Source: JBFKUL01 sp041635755 (GTDB taxonomy: Bacteria > Pseudomonadota > Gammaproteobacteria > Burkholderiales > SG8-39). Taken from it: DNA of 15,934 nucleotides. Shown here one piece after another: positions 5,854 through 14,328 of the stretch (the stretch's first letter is position 1; each line of letters begins with the position of its first letter). Location of the stretch: assembly GCA_041635755.1 (NCBI GenBank), contig JBFKUL010000040.1, forward strand, positions 1 to 15,934, given 5' to 3'. The position numbers and the translations under genes are program-made. The notes under the pieces were generated by a model. It was not told the DNA's origin. It searched no databases and saw nothing but the letters and a program-made list of their open reading frames with translations.

Positions 5854-7461
5854 CATCTCCTCTCCCGTGGGCGCCCGCGACTTATCGGGCGCCTGGGCGA
5901 TCATGCAATCGGTGGTGAGGATCAGGCTCGCGATCGAGGCCGCGTTCTGCAGCGCGGTGCGCGTCACCTTGCACGGATCGAGCACGCCGGTCTTCACCAG
6001 GTCGCCATATTCGTCGGTTGCGGCGTTGTAGCCGAAATCGCCCGAACCCTCGATGACCCGCTGCACCACCACCGCGGGCTCTGCGCCGGCGTTGCGCACG
6101 ATCTGGCGCAGCGGTTCCTCCACGGCTCGGAGCACGATGCGGATACCGGCGTCCTGGTCGGGATTCTCGCCGTGCAAGTCCGCCAGCTTCGCCCGTGCGC
6201 GAAGCAGCGCCACGCCACCGCCCGCCAAGATGCCCTCCTCGACTGCGGCACGGGTAGCGTGCAGCGCGTCCTCGGTACGATGCTTGCGCTCCTTCATCTC
6301 GGTCTCGGTCGCCGCGCCCACGCGGATCACCGCCACGCCGCCCGCAAGCTTCGCGGCGCGCTCCTGGAGCTTCTCCTTGTCGTAGTCGCTGGTCGCTTCC
6401 TCGACCTGCTGCTTGATCTGCGCGACGCGCGCATCGATCGCCTTGGGGTCCCCCGTGCCGCCGATGATGAGCGTGTCGTCGCGGTCGATCTCGACGCGGC
6501 GGGCCCGACCGAGCACCGAAGGTTCGGCCTTCTCGAGCGTGAGCCCCGCTTCCTCGGCGATGACGCTGCCGCCGGTAAGCACGGCGAGGTCCTCGAGCAT
6601 GGCCTTGCGGCGGTCGCCGAAGCCCGGCGCCTTGACGGCGCAGGCCTTGATGACGCCGCGCAGGTTGTTCACCACCAGCGTCGCGAGCGCCTCGCCCTCA
6701 ACCTCTTCCGCGATCACCAGCAGTGGCTTGCCGACCTTCGCAACGTGCTCGAGGAGGGGCAGCAGCTCCCGGATCGTCGAGATCTTCTTGTCGTGCAGCA
6801 GGATCAGCGCATCTTCCAGCACCACATTCTGTTTTTCCGCGTTGTTGATGAAATAGGGCGACAGAAAGCCGCGATCGAACTGCGTGCCCTCGACCACCTC
6901 GAGCTCGTTGGCGAGCCCCTTGCCGTCCTCCACCGTGATCACGCCCTCGCGGCCGACCTTCTCCATCGCCTCGGCGACCATCTTGCCGATGGAGGCGTCG
7001 TTGTTGGCGGAGATCGAGGCCACCTGCGCGATCTCGGTAGGCTTGGCACACGGCCGTGCGAGCGCGTGCAGCGCCTCGACCATGGCTTCGACCGCCTTGT
7101 CGATGCCGCGCTTGAGGTCCATGGGATTCATGCCGGCGACGACATAGCGCATGCCCTCGTTGACGATTCCAGCGGCAAGGATGGTGGCGGTCGTGGTGCC
7201 GTCGCCCGCGACCTCGGAGGTCTTGGAGGCGACTTCGCGCACCATCTGCGCGCCCATGTTCTCGAAGCGGTCCTCGAGCTCGATTTCCTTTGCGACGACC
7301 ACGCCCGAGTTGACCACCGTAGGCGCGCCGAAGCTGCGCTCGAGCACCACCGTGCGCGCCTTGGGCCCGAGCGTGACGCGCACCGCATCGGCGAGCTTGT
7401 TCATGCCCTTCAGCAACCGGGCGTGCGCAGGCTCGCCGAAGAGGATCTGTTTCGCTGGCAT
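5842..7461 (-). CDS. groL: Solo chaperonin GroEL (Cpn60), divergent paralogue
   Basis: A 539-residue class I chaperonin subunit, colinear with E. coli GroEL through the equatorial, intermediate and apical domains. Visible are VTLGPK (29-34), GDGTTT with D87, the apical substrate/GroES helices (STIRELLPLL, EGEALATLVVN) and D398 in TEDALHATRAAVEEG. Two features are unusual. Asp52, a residue needed with Asp398 for ATP hydrolysis in E. coli, is Ser here (APTVVNSGVVV; codon TCG at 7308-7306). The C-terminus ends GEEMMPG, with no GGM repeat tail. No groES gene lies upstream, unlike the usual groES-groEL operon. The ATG at 7461 has AAAGG 9 bases upstream. An Fnr-type site at 7519-7532 suggests low-oxygen induction rather than heat-shock control; I see no CIRCE element. 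A housekeeping groESL is presumably elsewhere in the genome. Confidence 0.96.
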   Translation of the reverse strand: MPAKQILFGEPAHARLLKGMNKLADAVRVTLGPKARTVVLERSFGAPTVVNSGVVVAKEIELEDRFENMGAQMVREVASKTSEVAGDGTTTATILAAGIVNEGMRYVVAGMNPMDLKRGIDKAVEAMVEALHALARPCAKPTEIAQVASISANNDASIGKMVAEAMEKVGREGVITVEDGKGLANELEVVEGTQFDRGFLSPYFINNAEKQNVVLEDALILLHDKKISTIRELLPLLEHVAKVGKPLLVIAEEVEGEALATLVVNNLRGVIKACAVKAPGFGDRRKAMLEDLAVLTGGSVIAEEAGLTLEKAEPSVLGRARRVEIDRDDTLIIGGTGDPKAIDARVAQIKQQVEEATSDYDKEKLQERAAKLAGGVAVIRVGAATETEMKERKHRTEDALHATRAAVEEGILAGGGVALLRARAKLADLHGENPDQDAGIRIVLRAVEEPLRQIVRNAGAEPAVVVQRVIEGSGDFGYNAATDEYGDLVKTGVLDPCKVTRTALQNAASIASLILTTDCMIAQAPDKSRAPTGEEMMPG

Positions 7462-7491
7462 GGGGATGGTCCTTTGGTCGCCGTTTCACTC

Positions 7492-7532
7492 AGCCTAGCG
7501 CCGGACCGCCACAGCGCGTTGACCATGATCAA
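7492..7532 (-). promoter_or_regulatory. Fnr site and promoter of groEL
   Basis: TTGACCATGATCAA (7519-7532) matches the Fnr consensus TTGAT-N4-ATCAA at 9 of 10 positions. On the minus strand a -10-like TAGGCT (7497-7492) ends about 7 bases before a start point near 7485, which places the site centre at about -41, the class II activator position. It would give a 5' leader of about 24 bases before the groEL ATG. The site is seen; regulation is inferred. Confidence 0.68.
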
Positions 7533-7587
7533 ACTCGCACCTGCCGTGCGCTTGCCCCATCCTCGCCGCAGACCGGGGATCAAGACG

Positions 7588-7629
7588 TTGACGCCTGTCA
7601 AACTTCGCACTCGGCCGATCGGGTCTAAT
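7588..7629 (+). promoter_or_regulatory. Fnr site and promoter of the Cys-rich gene
   Basis: TTGACGCCTGTCAA (7588-7601) is a symmetric TTGAC-N4-GTCAA palindrome. A near-consensus -10 TCTAAT lies at 7624-7629, predicting a start near 7636 and placing the site centre at about -41.5. This is the cleanest class II Fnr promoter geometry in the window. It fires away from groEL, and the two sites in this 195-base divergent region are 69 bases apart centre to centre. Confidence 0.68.
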
Positions 7630-7656
7630 GGCTCGTCTCGGTAGCAAGGAGCGCGT

Positions 7657-7863
7657 ATGTTCGGGTCGCCGATCGAGTGGTGCCGAGTCTGCCTCGGGTG
7701 GGTTGCGATCGACGTGTCTCGCGTCGAATGCGCACGGGAGCATCGTTGCGCGACGAGCCATTGCCCGGTGGCGCACCTTTTCAACGAGGAAGGCGTGGGA
7801 ACGCACTGCGCGCGTGGCGTCACGACGCCCGTTCGCGTGCCCGACGATCGGGTCGAGTCCTGA
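7657..7863 (+). CDS. Small six-cysteine protein, unknown function
   Basis: A 68-residue protein that I do not recognise. It has six cysteines (C9, C12, C25, C31, C36, C51) and four histidines (H29, H35, H40, H50), arranged as WCRVC, then C-x5-C-x4-C within ECAREHRCATSHC, then HC. This suggests a metal site or iron-sulfur cluster. No signal peptide or membrane segment is visible. The start is supported by AAGGAG (7646-7651) five bases before the ATG and by the promoter with Fnr site immediately upstream. A longer plus-strand frame (7628-8074) overlaps it but lacks a ribosome-binding site. Terminator-like hairpins follow the stop. Confidence 0.65.
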   Translation: MFGSPIEWCRVCLGWVAIDVSRVECAREHRCATSHCPVAHLFNEEGVGTHCARGVTTPVRVPDDRVES

Positions 7864-7877
7864 CGACTCGCGTCAGG
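7859..7877 (+). terminator. Hairpin at the end of the Cys-rich gene
   Basis: CCTGACG and CGTCAGG (perfect 7-nt arms, 5-nt loop) span the stop codon of the Cys-rich gene and are followed by GTCTTCTCG, only moderately T-rich. A plausible but weak plus-strand terminator. Confidence 0.35.
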
Positions 7878-7890
7878 GTCTTCTCGTCGA

Positions 7891-7913
7891 AGCGAAGGCG
7901 CTCGCCTTCCGCT
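7891..7913. terminator. Hairpin between convergent genes
   Basis: GAAGGCG-CT-CGCCTTC forms a perfect 7-bp stem, extended by AGC/GCT after a one-base bulge. It lies in the 77-base gap between the Cys-rich gene and the beta-CASP gene, which converge here, and could serve either strand. No T-run follows on the plus side. Confidence 0.35.
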
Positions 7914-7940
7914 GCTCGCTAACGCTCCGTGTTGCGCGCG

Positions 7941-9350
7941 CTAGAGCTCGACGCTCTGGCGCAGCTCAGGCACCGCGGCTTGCCAGCCGAGGCGCTGTTC
8001 GATCTCATCGCGCAGCGCGTGCGCCGAGAGCGGCTCGCCGTGCACCACCCACGTCTGGCGCGGTGCGGCCTTGAAACCGCCCAGCCAGCCGAGCAGCGCC
8101 GTCTGGTCGGCGTGCGCCGAGAGTCCGCCGATGGTGAAGACCTTGGCGCGCACCGCCACCTCGTCGCCGAAGATGCGCACGCGCTTCGCGCCGTCGACGA
8201 TGCGCCGCCCGAGCGTGCCGGCAGCCTGAAAGCCGACGAACACGATGGCGCACTCGGGCCGCGACAGGTTGTAGCGCAGGTGGTGCTTGATTCGCCCGCC
8301 GTCGCACATGCCGCTTGCCGAGATGATCACCGCGCCGGAGCGCACCGAGTTGATCTTCATCGAATCCTCGACATCCTCGGTGAAGCGCACCCTCGGGCCG
8401 CCCTTGCCGCTTTTCAGCCATTCGGCGAGGTGCGTCGCGCCGCGGTCGTAGAGCTCGGGGTGCGCGAGCGTGATCCGCGTCACCGCGGTCGCCATGGGCG
8501 AGTCCACGTACACGTCCATCGTGCCGAGCCGCCCCTGGCGCGAGAGTTCGGCGATGAAATACAGGATGTCCTGGGTGCGGCCGACGGCGAACGCCGGAAT
8601 GACGACGTTGCCGCGCCGGCTGGCGAGCGTGTCGTTCAGGGCGTAGGCAAACTCGTCGGTGGTCTGCGCTAGGTTCTTGTGGTTGCGGTTGCCGTAGGTC
8701 GACTCGACCAGCAGCACGTCGGCGCGCTCGATGCGCGCCGGGTCGCGCACGATCGGATGGCCCGGCTGCCCGAGGTCGCCGGAGAACACCAGCGTCGTCT
8801 CCCGGCCGCCTGAGCGCAGCACGATCTCGAGGATCGACGAACCGAGGATGTGACCCGCGTCGCGAAAGGTGCAGCGTACCGATTCGTGCGGCCGTACCTC
8901 GGCGTCGTAGTCGACCGGCAGCAGGCGCTTCAGGCTCGCCACCGCCTGCTGCACGGTGTACAGCGGCGCCGTCTCTCCCGGGCGTTTTCTGCGGCCGAAC
9001 TTGCGCCGGTTGGTCCACTCGGCCTCCTTCTCCTGGAGGTAGCCGCTGTCAGGCAGCATCACGCCGAGCAGCTCGACCGTGGCGCGGGTGGCGTAGATCG
9101 GGCCGCGGAAGCCGAGCGCAACGAGGCGCGGAATCAGGCCCGAATGGTCGATGTGCGCGTGCGAAAGCAGCACGAAATCGATCTCGGCCGGATCGAAGGC
9201 GAAGCGGCGGTTCTTCGGCTCGGCCTCGCGCCCGCCCTGGAACATGCCGCATTCGATGAGGAACTTCACCTCGCCGGTGTCGACGAGGGTGCACGAGCCG
9301 GTGACCTCGCCCGCGGCGCCGAGGAACGCGAGCTTCGCCGCCGCGCTCAC
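7941..9350 (-). CDS. Beta-CASP metallo-beta-lactamase RNA nuclease-like protein
   Basis: A 469-residue cytosolic protein of the metallo-beta-lactamase/beta-CASP group (CPSF73- and TTHA0252-like), whose characterised members are zinc-dependent RNA endo/exonucleases. Zinc-site motifs are intact: HAHIDH (64-69), H167 (RDAGHILGSS) and D192 (FSGDLG). Beta-CASP motif A is E216 (LLVESTYGNR), motif B falls at H356/H357 (GGRIKHHLRY) and motif C at H413 (IGGLSAHADQ), with a final His in VVHGEP (H438). It starts with GTG, overlapping the stop of the small cytochrome c gene as GTGA (9350-9347), so it is translationally coupled to it. It is the last gene of the cbb3 oxidase run, which raises the possibility of mRNA processing linked to that operon (inference). 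Length and motifs indicate an intact enzyme. Confidence 0.93.
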   Translation of the reverse strand: MSAAAKLAFLGAAGEVTGSCTLVDTGEVKFLIECGMFQGGREAEPKNRRFAFDPAEIDFVLLSHAHIDHSGLIPRLVALGFRGPIYATRATVELLGVMLPDSGYLQEKEAEWTNRRKFGRRKRPGETAPLYTVQQAVASLKRLLPVDYDAEVRPHESVRCTFRDAGHILGSSILEIVLRSGGRETTLVFSGDLGQPGHPIVRDPARIERADVLLVESTYGNRNHKNLAQTTDEFAYALNDTLASRRGNVVIPAFAVGRTQDILYFIAELSRQGRLGTMDVYVDSPMATAVTRITLAHPELYDRGATHLAEWLKSGKGGPRVRFTEDVEDSMKINSVRSGAVIISASGMCDGGRIKHHLRYNLSRPECAIVFVGFQAAGTLGRRIVDGAKRVRIFGDEVAVRAKVFTIGGLSAHADQTALLGWLGGFKAAPRQTWVVHGEPLSAHALRDEIEQRLGWQAAVPELRQSVEL

Positions 9351-9625
9351 TTCTCGAAGCTGTAGTGGCTTGCGTTCAAGTACGCGGCGATGTCGTCGAG
9401 ATCATCGACCGTGAAGCGCTGGCCCGTGAGGGCCGCGCGCTCGGCGACCTCGATGCGCAGCTGAGTGAGCGTATGCACGCGCGAGCGCTCCCGCGGGCGC
9501 TCGTGCAGCCGCTCGTAGTGGCAAGTGAGGCAATGGGTCTGGTAAAGAATGCGGCCGCGCGCCGCGTCGGCCGCGGCTGCGGGCAGCGCAACGACCATCA
9601 GCAGTGAAGCGATCAGCATGCGCAT
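9347..9625 (-). CDS. Small periplasmic c-type cytochrome
   Basis: A 92-residue protein with a signal peptide (hydrophobic 3-18, cleavage near AAA-D) and one haem c site, C32-x2-C35-H36 (THCLTCHYE). No Met follows the haem site, so the usual Met axial ligand is absent; H87 in LNASHYSF or another His (H41, H51) could replace it. The DIAAYLN end is typical of small cytochromes c. Similar short cytochromes with a YxTHCxxCH start occur with b-type membrane cytochromes in betaproteobacteria, so the b-type cytochrome gene nearby is a likely redox partner (inference). A GGAGGTG ribosome-binding site precedes the ATG. It is 19 bases after the small membrane-protein gene and overlaps the nuclease gene. 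Confidence 0.88.
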   Translation of the reverse strand: MRMLIASLLMVVALPAAAADAARGRILYQTHCLTCHYERLHERPRERSRVHTLTQLRIEVAERAALTGQRFTVDDLDDIAAYLNASHYSFEK

Positions 9626-9644
9626 GGGACACCTCCGTCTTGGG

Positions 9645-9881
9645 TCAGGGGTACGGCTGGCGCGAGGAGCGCTGCAGGAAGCAGGTGAGCGCGCTCGAGG
9701 CGGCGGCGAACATCCAGCACAGAAAGAAGCCGATCGAGTACACCGCGAGCCGGCCGAGGCTCGTCGGCTCGCCGAAGAGATACAGCTCCTGCGGATCGAA
9801 CACGGTGAAGAACAGCACCTCGCCGACGCCGCCGACGAGGAATGACGGCCACAGGATCCAGATCGCGGTGCGGAGGTTCAT
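9645..9881 (-). CDS. Small two-segment membrane protein in the cco operon
   Basis: A 78-residue protein with two predicted membrane helices (about 5-28 and 45-68) joined by a short loop (DPQELYLFGEPTS). I do not recognise a named family. AAAGGAG lies at good spacing before the ATG at 9881. It is 29 bases after fixH and 19 bases before the cytochrome c gene, so it belongs to the same transcript. Position suggests an accessory role in oxidase assembly or in the b/c cytochrome module; this is inference. Confidence 0.8.
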   Translation of the reverse strand: MNLRTAIWILWPSFLVGGVGEVLFFTVFDPQELYLFGEPTSLGRLAVYSIGFFLCWMFAAASSALTCFLQRSSRQPYP

Positions 9882-9910
9882 GACGGGTCTCCTTTCTGGG
9901 GCGTCCCGGT

Positions 9911-10417
9911 TCAGCGCTGGCCGCCGCCGTCGAGCGTGAAATCGCCAGTCGCGCCATTCCAGATCCCGGTGATGCGCCACGCCGCCTGCGGATCCTCGAT
10001 CGAGACACGCCAGCGCCCGGCGGGCAGCGCTCTCGGCAACGCCGCAGCAAACGCACCGTCGGCCTGCGGCGCGAGCCGCAGACGCATGTCGTGACCCGAG
10101 CGCGTCGCATGTGCGAGCTGTGCAAACAGCGCCAGCGGTCTTGCGGCGTCCCCTTCGAGCTTCACGCGCAGGGCGTCGCCCGAGGCCGCGGCGCGCCCGA
10201 CGATCTTCAGGCTCTGCGCTGCGCGTTCGCGCTCGAGCACCTTGTTGATCGCGAGGCCCTGGCGGTAGTAGTCCTCGGCCACGAGCCCGTCGGAGGTCGC
10301 CACCGCGATCCAGAGCGTAGCCGCGCCGGCGATGACCGCGGCGCCTGGCGCAGCCATCAGGATCCACGGCCAGGGCTCGCGGTACCAGGGGCGGCGATCG
10401 TGCGAAAGACTGGTCAT
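9911..10417 (-). CDS. fixH: FixH/CcoH-type cbb3 oxidase assembly protein
   Basis: A 168-residue inner-membrane protein with one N-terminal helix (about 18-41) and a periplasmic domain. It carries the FixH hallmark just after the helix: DGLVAEDYYRQGLAINK (about 43-59). FixH/CcoH is required for assembly and stability of the cbb3 oxidase. The ATG at 10417 has TGGAG 8 bases upstream. The gene lies 37 bases after the b-type cytochrome gene. The copper transporter ccoI and ccoS, which often follow fixH, are not here; the small membrane protein and cytochrome c genes take that place. Confidence 0.93.
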   Translation of the reverse strand: MTSLSHDRRPWYREPWPWILMAAPGAAVIAGAATLWIAVATSDGLVAEDYYRQGLAINKVLERERAAQSLKIVGRAAASGDALRVKLEGDAARPLALFAQLAHATRSGHDMRLRLAPQADGAFAAALPRALPAGRWRVSIEDPQAAWRITGIWNGATGDFTLDGGGQR

Positions 10418-10454
10418 GATGCGTTCTCCATGGACGGACGGCGGGCGAGCATGC

Positions 10455-11081
10455 TCAAGGTCCTTGTTTGGTCTTGTACCCCGTGATCATCGCCCTGACG
10501 AGATTCTCCCGGTGCACGGCGCTAGCGATCAGCACGCCGACGATGTGCAGGACGACGAGCAACAGCGCGACATGCGAGAGGAATTCGTGGATCTCTTCCC
10601 AGAACTCGTCGCCCTCCGCTTCCTTGCCTTCCCGGTCGCCTTCTCGCTCGTCGTCGTTCGCCATCGCCGGCGCCACCAGCCGTTTCTCGACGCCGGCAAG
10701 CGGGCCGTGTCCCTCGAGCGCGTAGGCCTCGAGGCCACTCCATGAGGCGCCGAGCAGCACCACGAGCAGCGCGACGACCATCCAGCCGCCGAGCGGATTG
10801 TGGCCGAGGTAATGCCGCGGCGTCCCCGAGAGCAGCGAGCGGACATACTGCAGGGTAGCCGACGGGCCGTAGACGAAGTCCGAGAAGCGGGCGTATCGGG
10901 TGCCGACCACGCCCCACACCACGCGAAACGCAAGCAACGCGAGCACGGCGTATCCCGCGAGCGCGTGAACCTGGCCCTCGAGCTCGCCGCTGAAATAGGC
11001 GACGAAGAACAGCACCACCAGCGACCAGTGAAAAAGCCGCACCGCGATGTCCCAGACCTTGACGCGCTGCTCGCTTGACAT
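10455..11081 (-). CDS. Di-haem b-type cytochrome (cytochrome b561 / hydrogenase cytochrome b type)
   Basis: A 208-residue membrane protein with four predicted helices and candidate haem b ligands H18 (RLFHWS), H39 (GQVHALAGY), H165/H170 (IHEFLSH) and H179 (VVLHIVG), as in the cytochrome_B561 (PF01292) group that passes electrons across the membrane to quinone. The loop before the last helix (about 142-163) is extremely acidic and hydrophilic, unusual for the family; it may dock a partner such as a c-type cytochrome. The ATG at 11081 follows AAGGTG at 6 bases. It sits between ccoG and fixH, which are usually adjacent, so it looks inserted into a standard assembly cluster. The small cytochrome c of the same operon is the likely partner. 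Confidence 0.9.
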   Translation of the reverse strand: MSSEQRVKVWDIAVRLFHWSLVVLFFVAYFSGELEGQVHALAGYAVLALLAFRVVWGVVGTRYARFSDFVYGPSATLQYVRSLLSGTPRHYLGHNPLGGWMVVALLVVLLGASWSGLEAYALEGHGPLAGVEKRLVAPAMANDDEREGDREGKEAEGDEFWEEIHEFLSHVALLLVVLHIVGVLIASAVHRENLVRAMITGYKTKQGP

Positions 11082-11100
11082 GACGATCACCTTCTCCTCT

Positions 11101-12603
<1,503 letters not shown>

Positions 12604-12611
12604 CTGCGGCG

Positions 12612-13520
12612 CTACTGGCCGCCCGGACGCGACAGCGAGTACACGTAGGTGGTCAGCAGGTGCACCTTGGCGGGCGTGAGCAGGTCCTTGTGCGGCGGCA
12701 TCTGGTTATTGCGGCCCTTCTCGATCGTCTCGATGATGGTCGCCTCGCCCGCGCCATAGAGCCAGGTCTTGTCGGTGAGATTCGGCGCGCCGAGCTGCGG
12801 ATTGCCCTTGCCCTCGGCACCGTGGCACGCCGCGCAAGTCTGCGCGAACAGCGGCTGGCCGCGCGCCACGCGGATGCTGTCGGCGGCCATGCCCGAGAGT
12901 GACATGACGAAGTGCGCGACATCTTTCGTCCCCTGCGGACCGAGCGCGGTGCCCATCGGCGGCATGACGCCGTTGCGGCCTTCCATGATCGAAGTCCTGA
13001 TCGCCTCGGGGGTACCGCCCCAGAGCCAGTCGCGGTCGGTCAGGCTGGGGAAGCCGCGCGAGCCGCCGCCGTCGGAGGCGTGACACTGTGCGCAGTGGTT
13101 GAGGAACAGCTTCTGGCCGATGGCGAGCGCCTCGCGGTCCTTCGCCAGCGCGTCCACCTCCTGCGCCGCGAACTTGTCGTAGAGCGGACCGAAACGCTGC
13201 TCGGCCCTCGCCGTTTCTTCCTCGAGCTGCTTGACCTGGCTCCAGTTCAACAGGCCGGCATAGCTGCCAAGGCCCGGGTACAGCGCGAGGTACACGAGCG
13301 CGAACACCACCGTGATGTAGAACAGCCAGCTCCACCAGCGCGGCAACGGATTGTTGTATTCACCCAGGTCCTCGTCCCAGGTGTGGCCGGTGGTCTCGGT
13401 CTCGGTCCCCGAGACCCGGCGCACGCTCTGCATCTTGAGGAACACCGCGCATGCGATGATCGACACCACCGACACCACGGCGATGTAGAAGTCCCAGAAG
13501 CTGCTGGTAAATTCGCTCAT
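12612..13520 (-). CDS. ccoP: cbb3 oxidase subunit III, di-haem cytochrome c
   Basis: A 302-residue subunit. Two N-terminal helices (about 9-29 and 62-82) are separated by the conserved WDEDLGEYNNPLPRWW stretch, so this is the two-helix form. Two cytochrome c domains follow: haem site C143-x2-C146-H147 with Met ligand M186 (NGVMPPMG), and C229-x2-C232-H233 with M274 (NNQMPPH). It relays electrons to CcoO/CcoN. Its ATG overlaps the ccoQ stop as ATGA (13520-13517); the frame extends upstream to 13613 but inside ccoQ. Confidence 0.97.
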   Translation of the reverse strand: MSEFTSSFWDFYIAVVSVVSIIACAVFLKMQSVRRVSGTETETTGHTWDEDLGEYNNPLPRWWSWLFYITVVFALVYLALYPGLGSYAGLLNWSQVKQLEEETARAEQRFGPLYDKFAAQEVDALAKDREALAIGQKLFLNHCAQCHASDGGGSRGFPSLTDRDWLWGGTPEAIRTSIMEGRNGVMPPMGTALGPQGTKDVAHFVMSLSGMAADSIRVARGQPLFAQTCAACHGAEGKGNPQLGAPNLTDKTWLYGAGEATIIETIEKGRNNQMPPHKDLLTPAKVHLLTTYVYSLSRPGGQ

Positions 13521-13678
13521 GAGCGGTCTCCGCGCGGATGCTCGGTCTCGTCGAAGGGCAGCCGTGCGTCGCGCTCGAAGCGCTCGCGGCGCGAGGGCGC
13601 GAAGGCCCACCACACGATGCCCAGGAAGGCGACGAATGCCGCCACGGTGAGCAGGCTGCGGATCAGGTTGATGTCCAT
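13517..13678 (-). CDS. ccoQ: cbb3 oxidase small subunit CcoQ
   Basis: A 53-residue membrane protein with one helix (about 7-27, ending FLGIVWWAF) and a charged cytoplasmic tail, the layout of CcoQ/FixQ, which stabilises the oxidase complex. It lies 11 bases after ccoO and overlaps ccoP by 4 bases. GAGG (13691-13688) is a modest ribosome-binding site overlapping the end of ccoO. Confidence 0.93.
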   Translation of the reverse strand: MDINLIRSLLTVAAFVAFLGIVWWAFAPSRRERFERDARLPFDETEHPRGDRS

Positions 13679-13689
13679 GTCGCCGCGCC

Positions 13690-14310
13690 TCAACGCTTGG
13701 CCGCGGCGCGACCCGCGGTGCCGAGCACCTGCAGATAGTCGATCAGCGCGTCCATCTCGGTCTTGTCCTTGAGCTCGCCCTTTGCCTTTGCGATGTCCTC
13801 GTCGCTGTAGGGCACGCCGGCGACGCGCAGCGCGCGCATCTTGGCCTCGATGTCCTCGGCGTTCGCCGCCGCGCTCGCGAGCCACGGATAGCCGGGCATG
13901 TTCGACTCGGGCACCAGGTCGCGCGGGTTGATCAGATGCAGCCGGTGCCACTCGTCGGAGTAGCGCCCGCCGACGCGATGCAGGTCGGGCCCGGTGCGCT
14001 TGGAGCCCCACTGGAACGGGTGGTCGTAGACGAACTCGCCCGCCACCGAGTACGGCCCATAGCGCTCGACCTCGGCGCGGAACGGTCGCACCATCTGCGA
14101 GTGACAGTTGTAGCAGCCCTCGCGGATGTACACGTCGCGCCCGGTGAGCTGCAGCGGCGTGTAGGGCTTCAGGCCCGCCACCGGCTCGGTCACCGACTTC
14201 TGGAACGAGAGCGGCACGATCTCCACCAGCCCGCCCACCGCCACCACCAGGATCACCAGGATGATGAGCAGCGCCTGGTTGCGCTCAATCAGATCATGCG
14301 AGAGTTTCAT
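13690..14310 (-). CDS. ccoO: cbb3 oxidase subunit II, mono-haem cytochrome c
   Basis: A 206-residue subunit anchored by one N-terminal helix (about 13-33) with a periplasmic cytochrome c domain. The haem site is C66-x2-C69-H70 (GCYNCHSQMVRPF, family signature) and the Met ligand is M138 (PESNMPGYPWL). It passes electrons from CcoP to CcoN. AAGGAA precedes the ATG, 18 bases after the ccoN stop. Confidence 0.97.
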   Translation of the reverse strand: MKLSHDLIERNQALLIILVILVVAVGGLVEIVPLSFQKSVTEPVAGLKPYTPLQLTGRDVYIREGCYNCHSQMVRPFRAEVERYGPYSVAGEFVYDHPFQWGSKRTGPDLHRVGGRYSDEWHRLHLINPRDLVPESNMPGYPWLASAAANAEDIEAKMRALRVAGVPYSDEDIAKAKGELKDKTEMDALIDYLQVLGTAGRAAAKR

Positions 14311-14328
14311 GTCGCGGTTCCTTGTGGC

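Noticed and set aside
5830..7644. A 604-codon open frame on the plus strand opposite groEL
   Set aside because: It mirrors groEL on the other strand in GC-rich DNA; its His/Asp/Leu/Arg-rich translation has no family character, while groEL is unmistakable.
7628..8074. A 148-codon plus-strand frame overlapping the Cys-rich gene and the end of the nuclease gene
   Set aside because: No ribosome-binding site, Arg/Ala/Ser-rich shadow composition and overlap with a convergent real gene.
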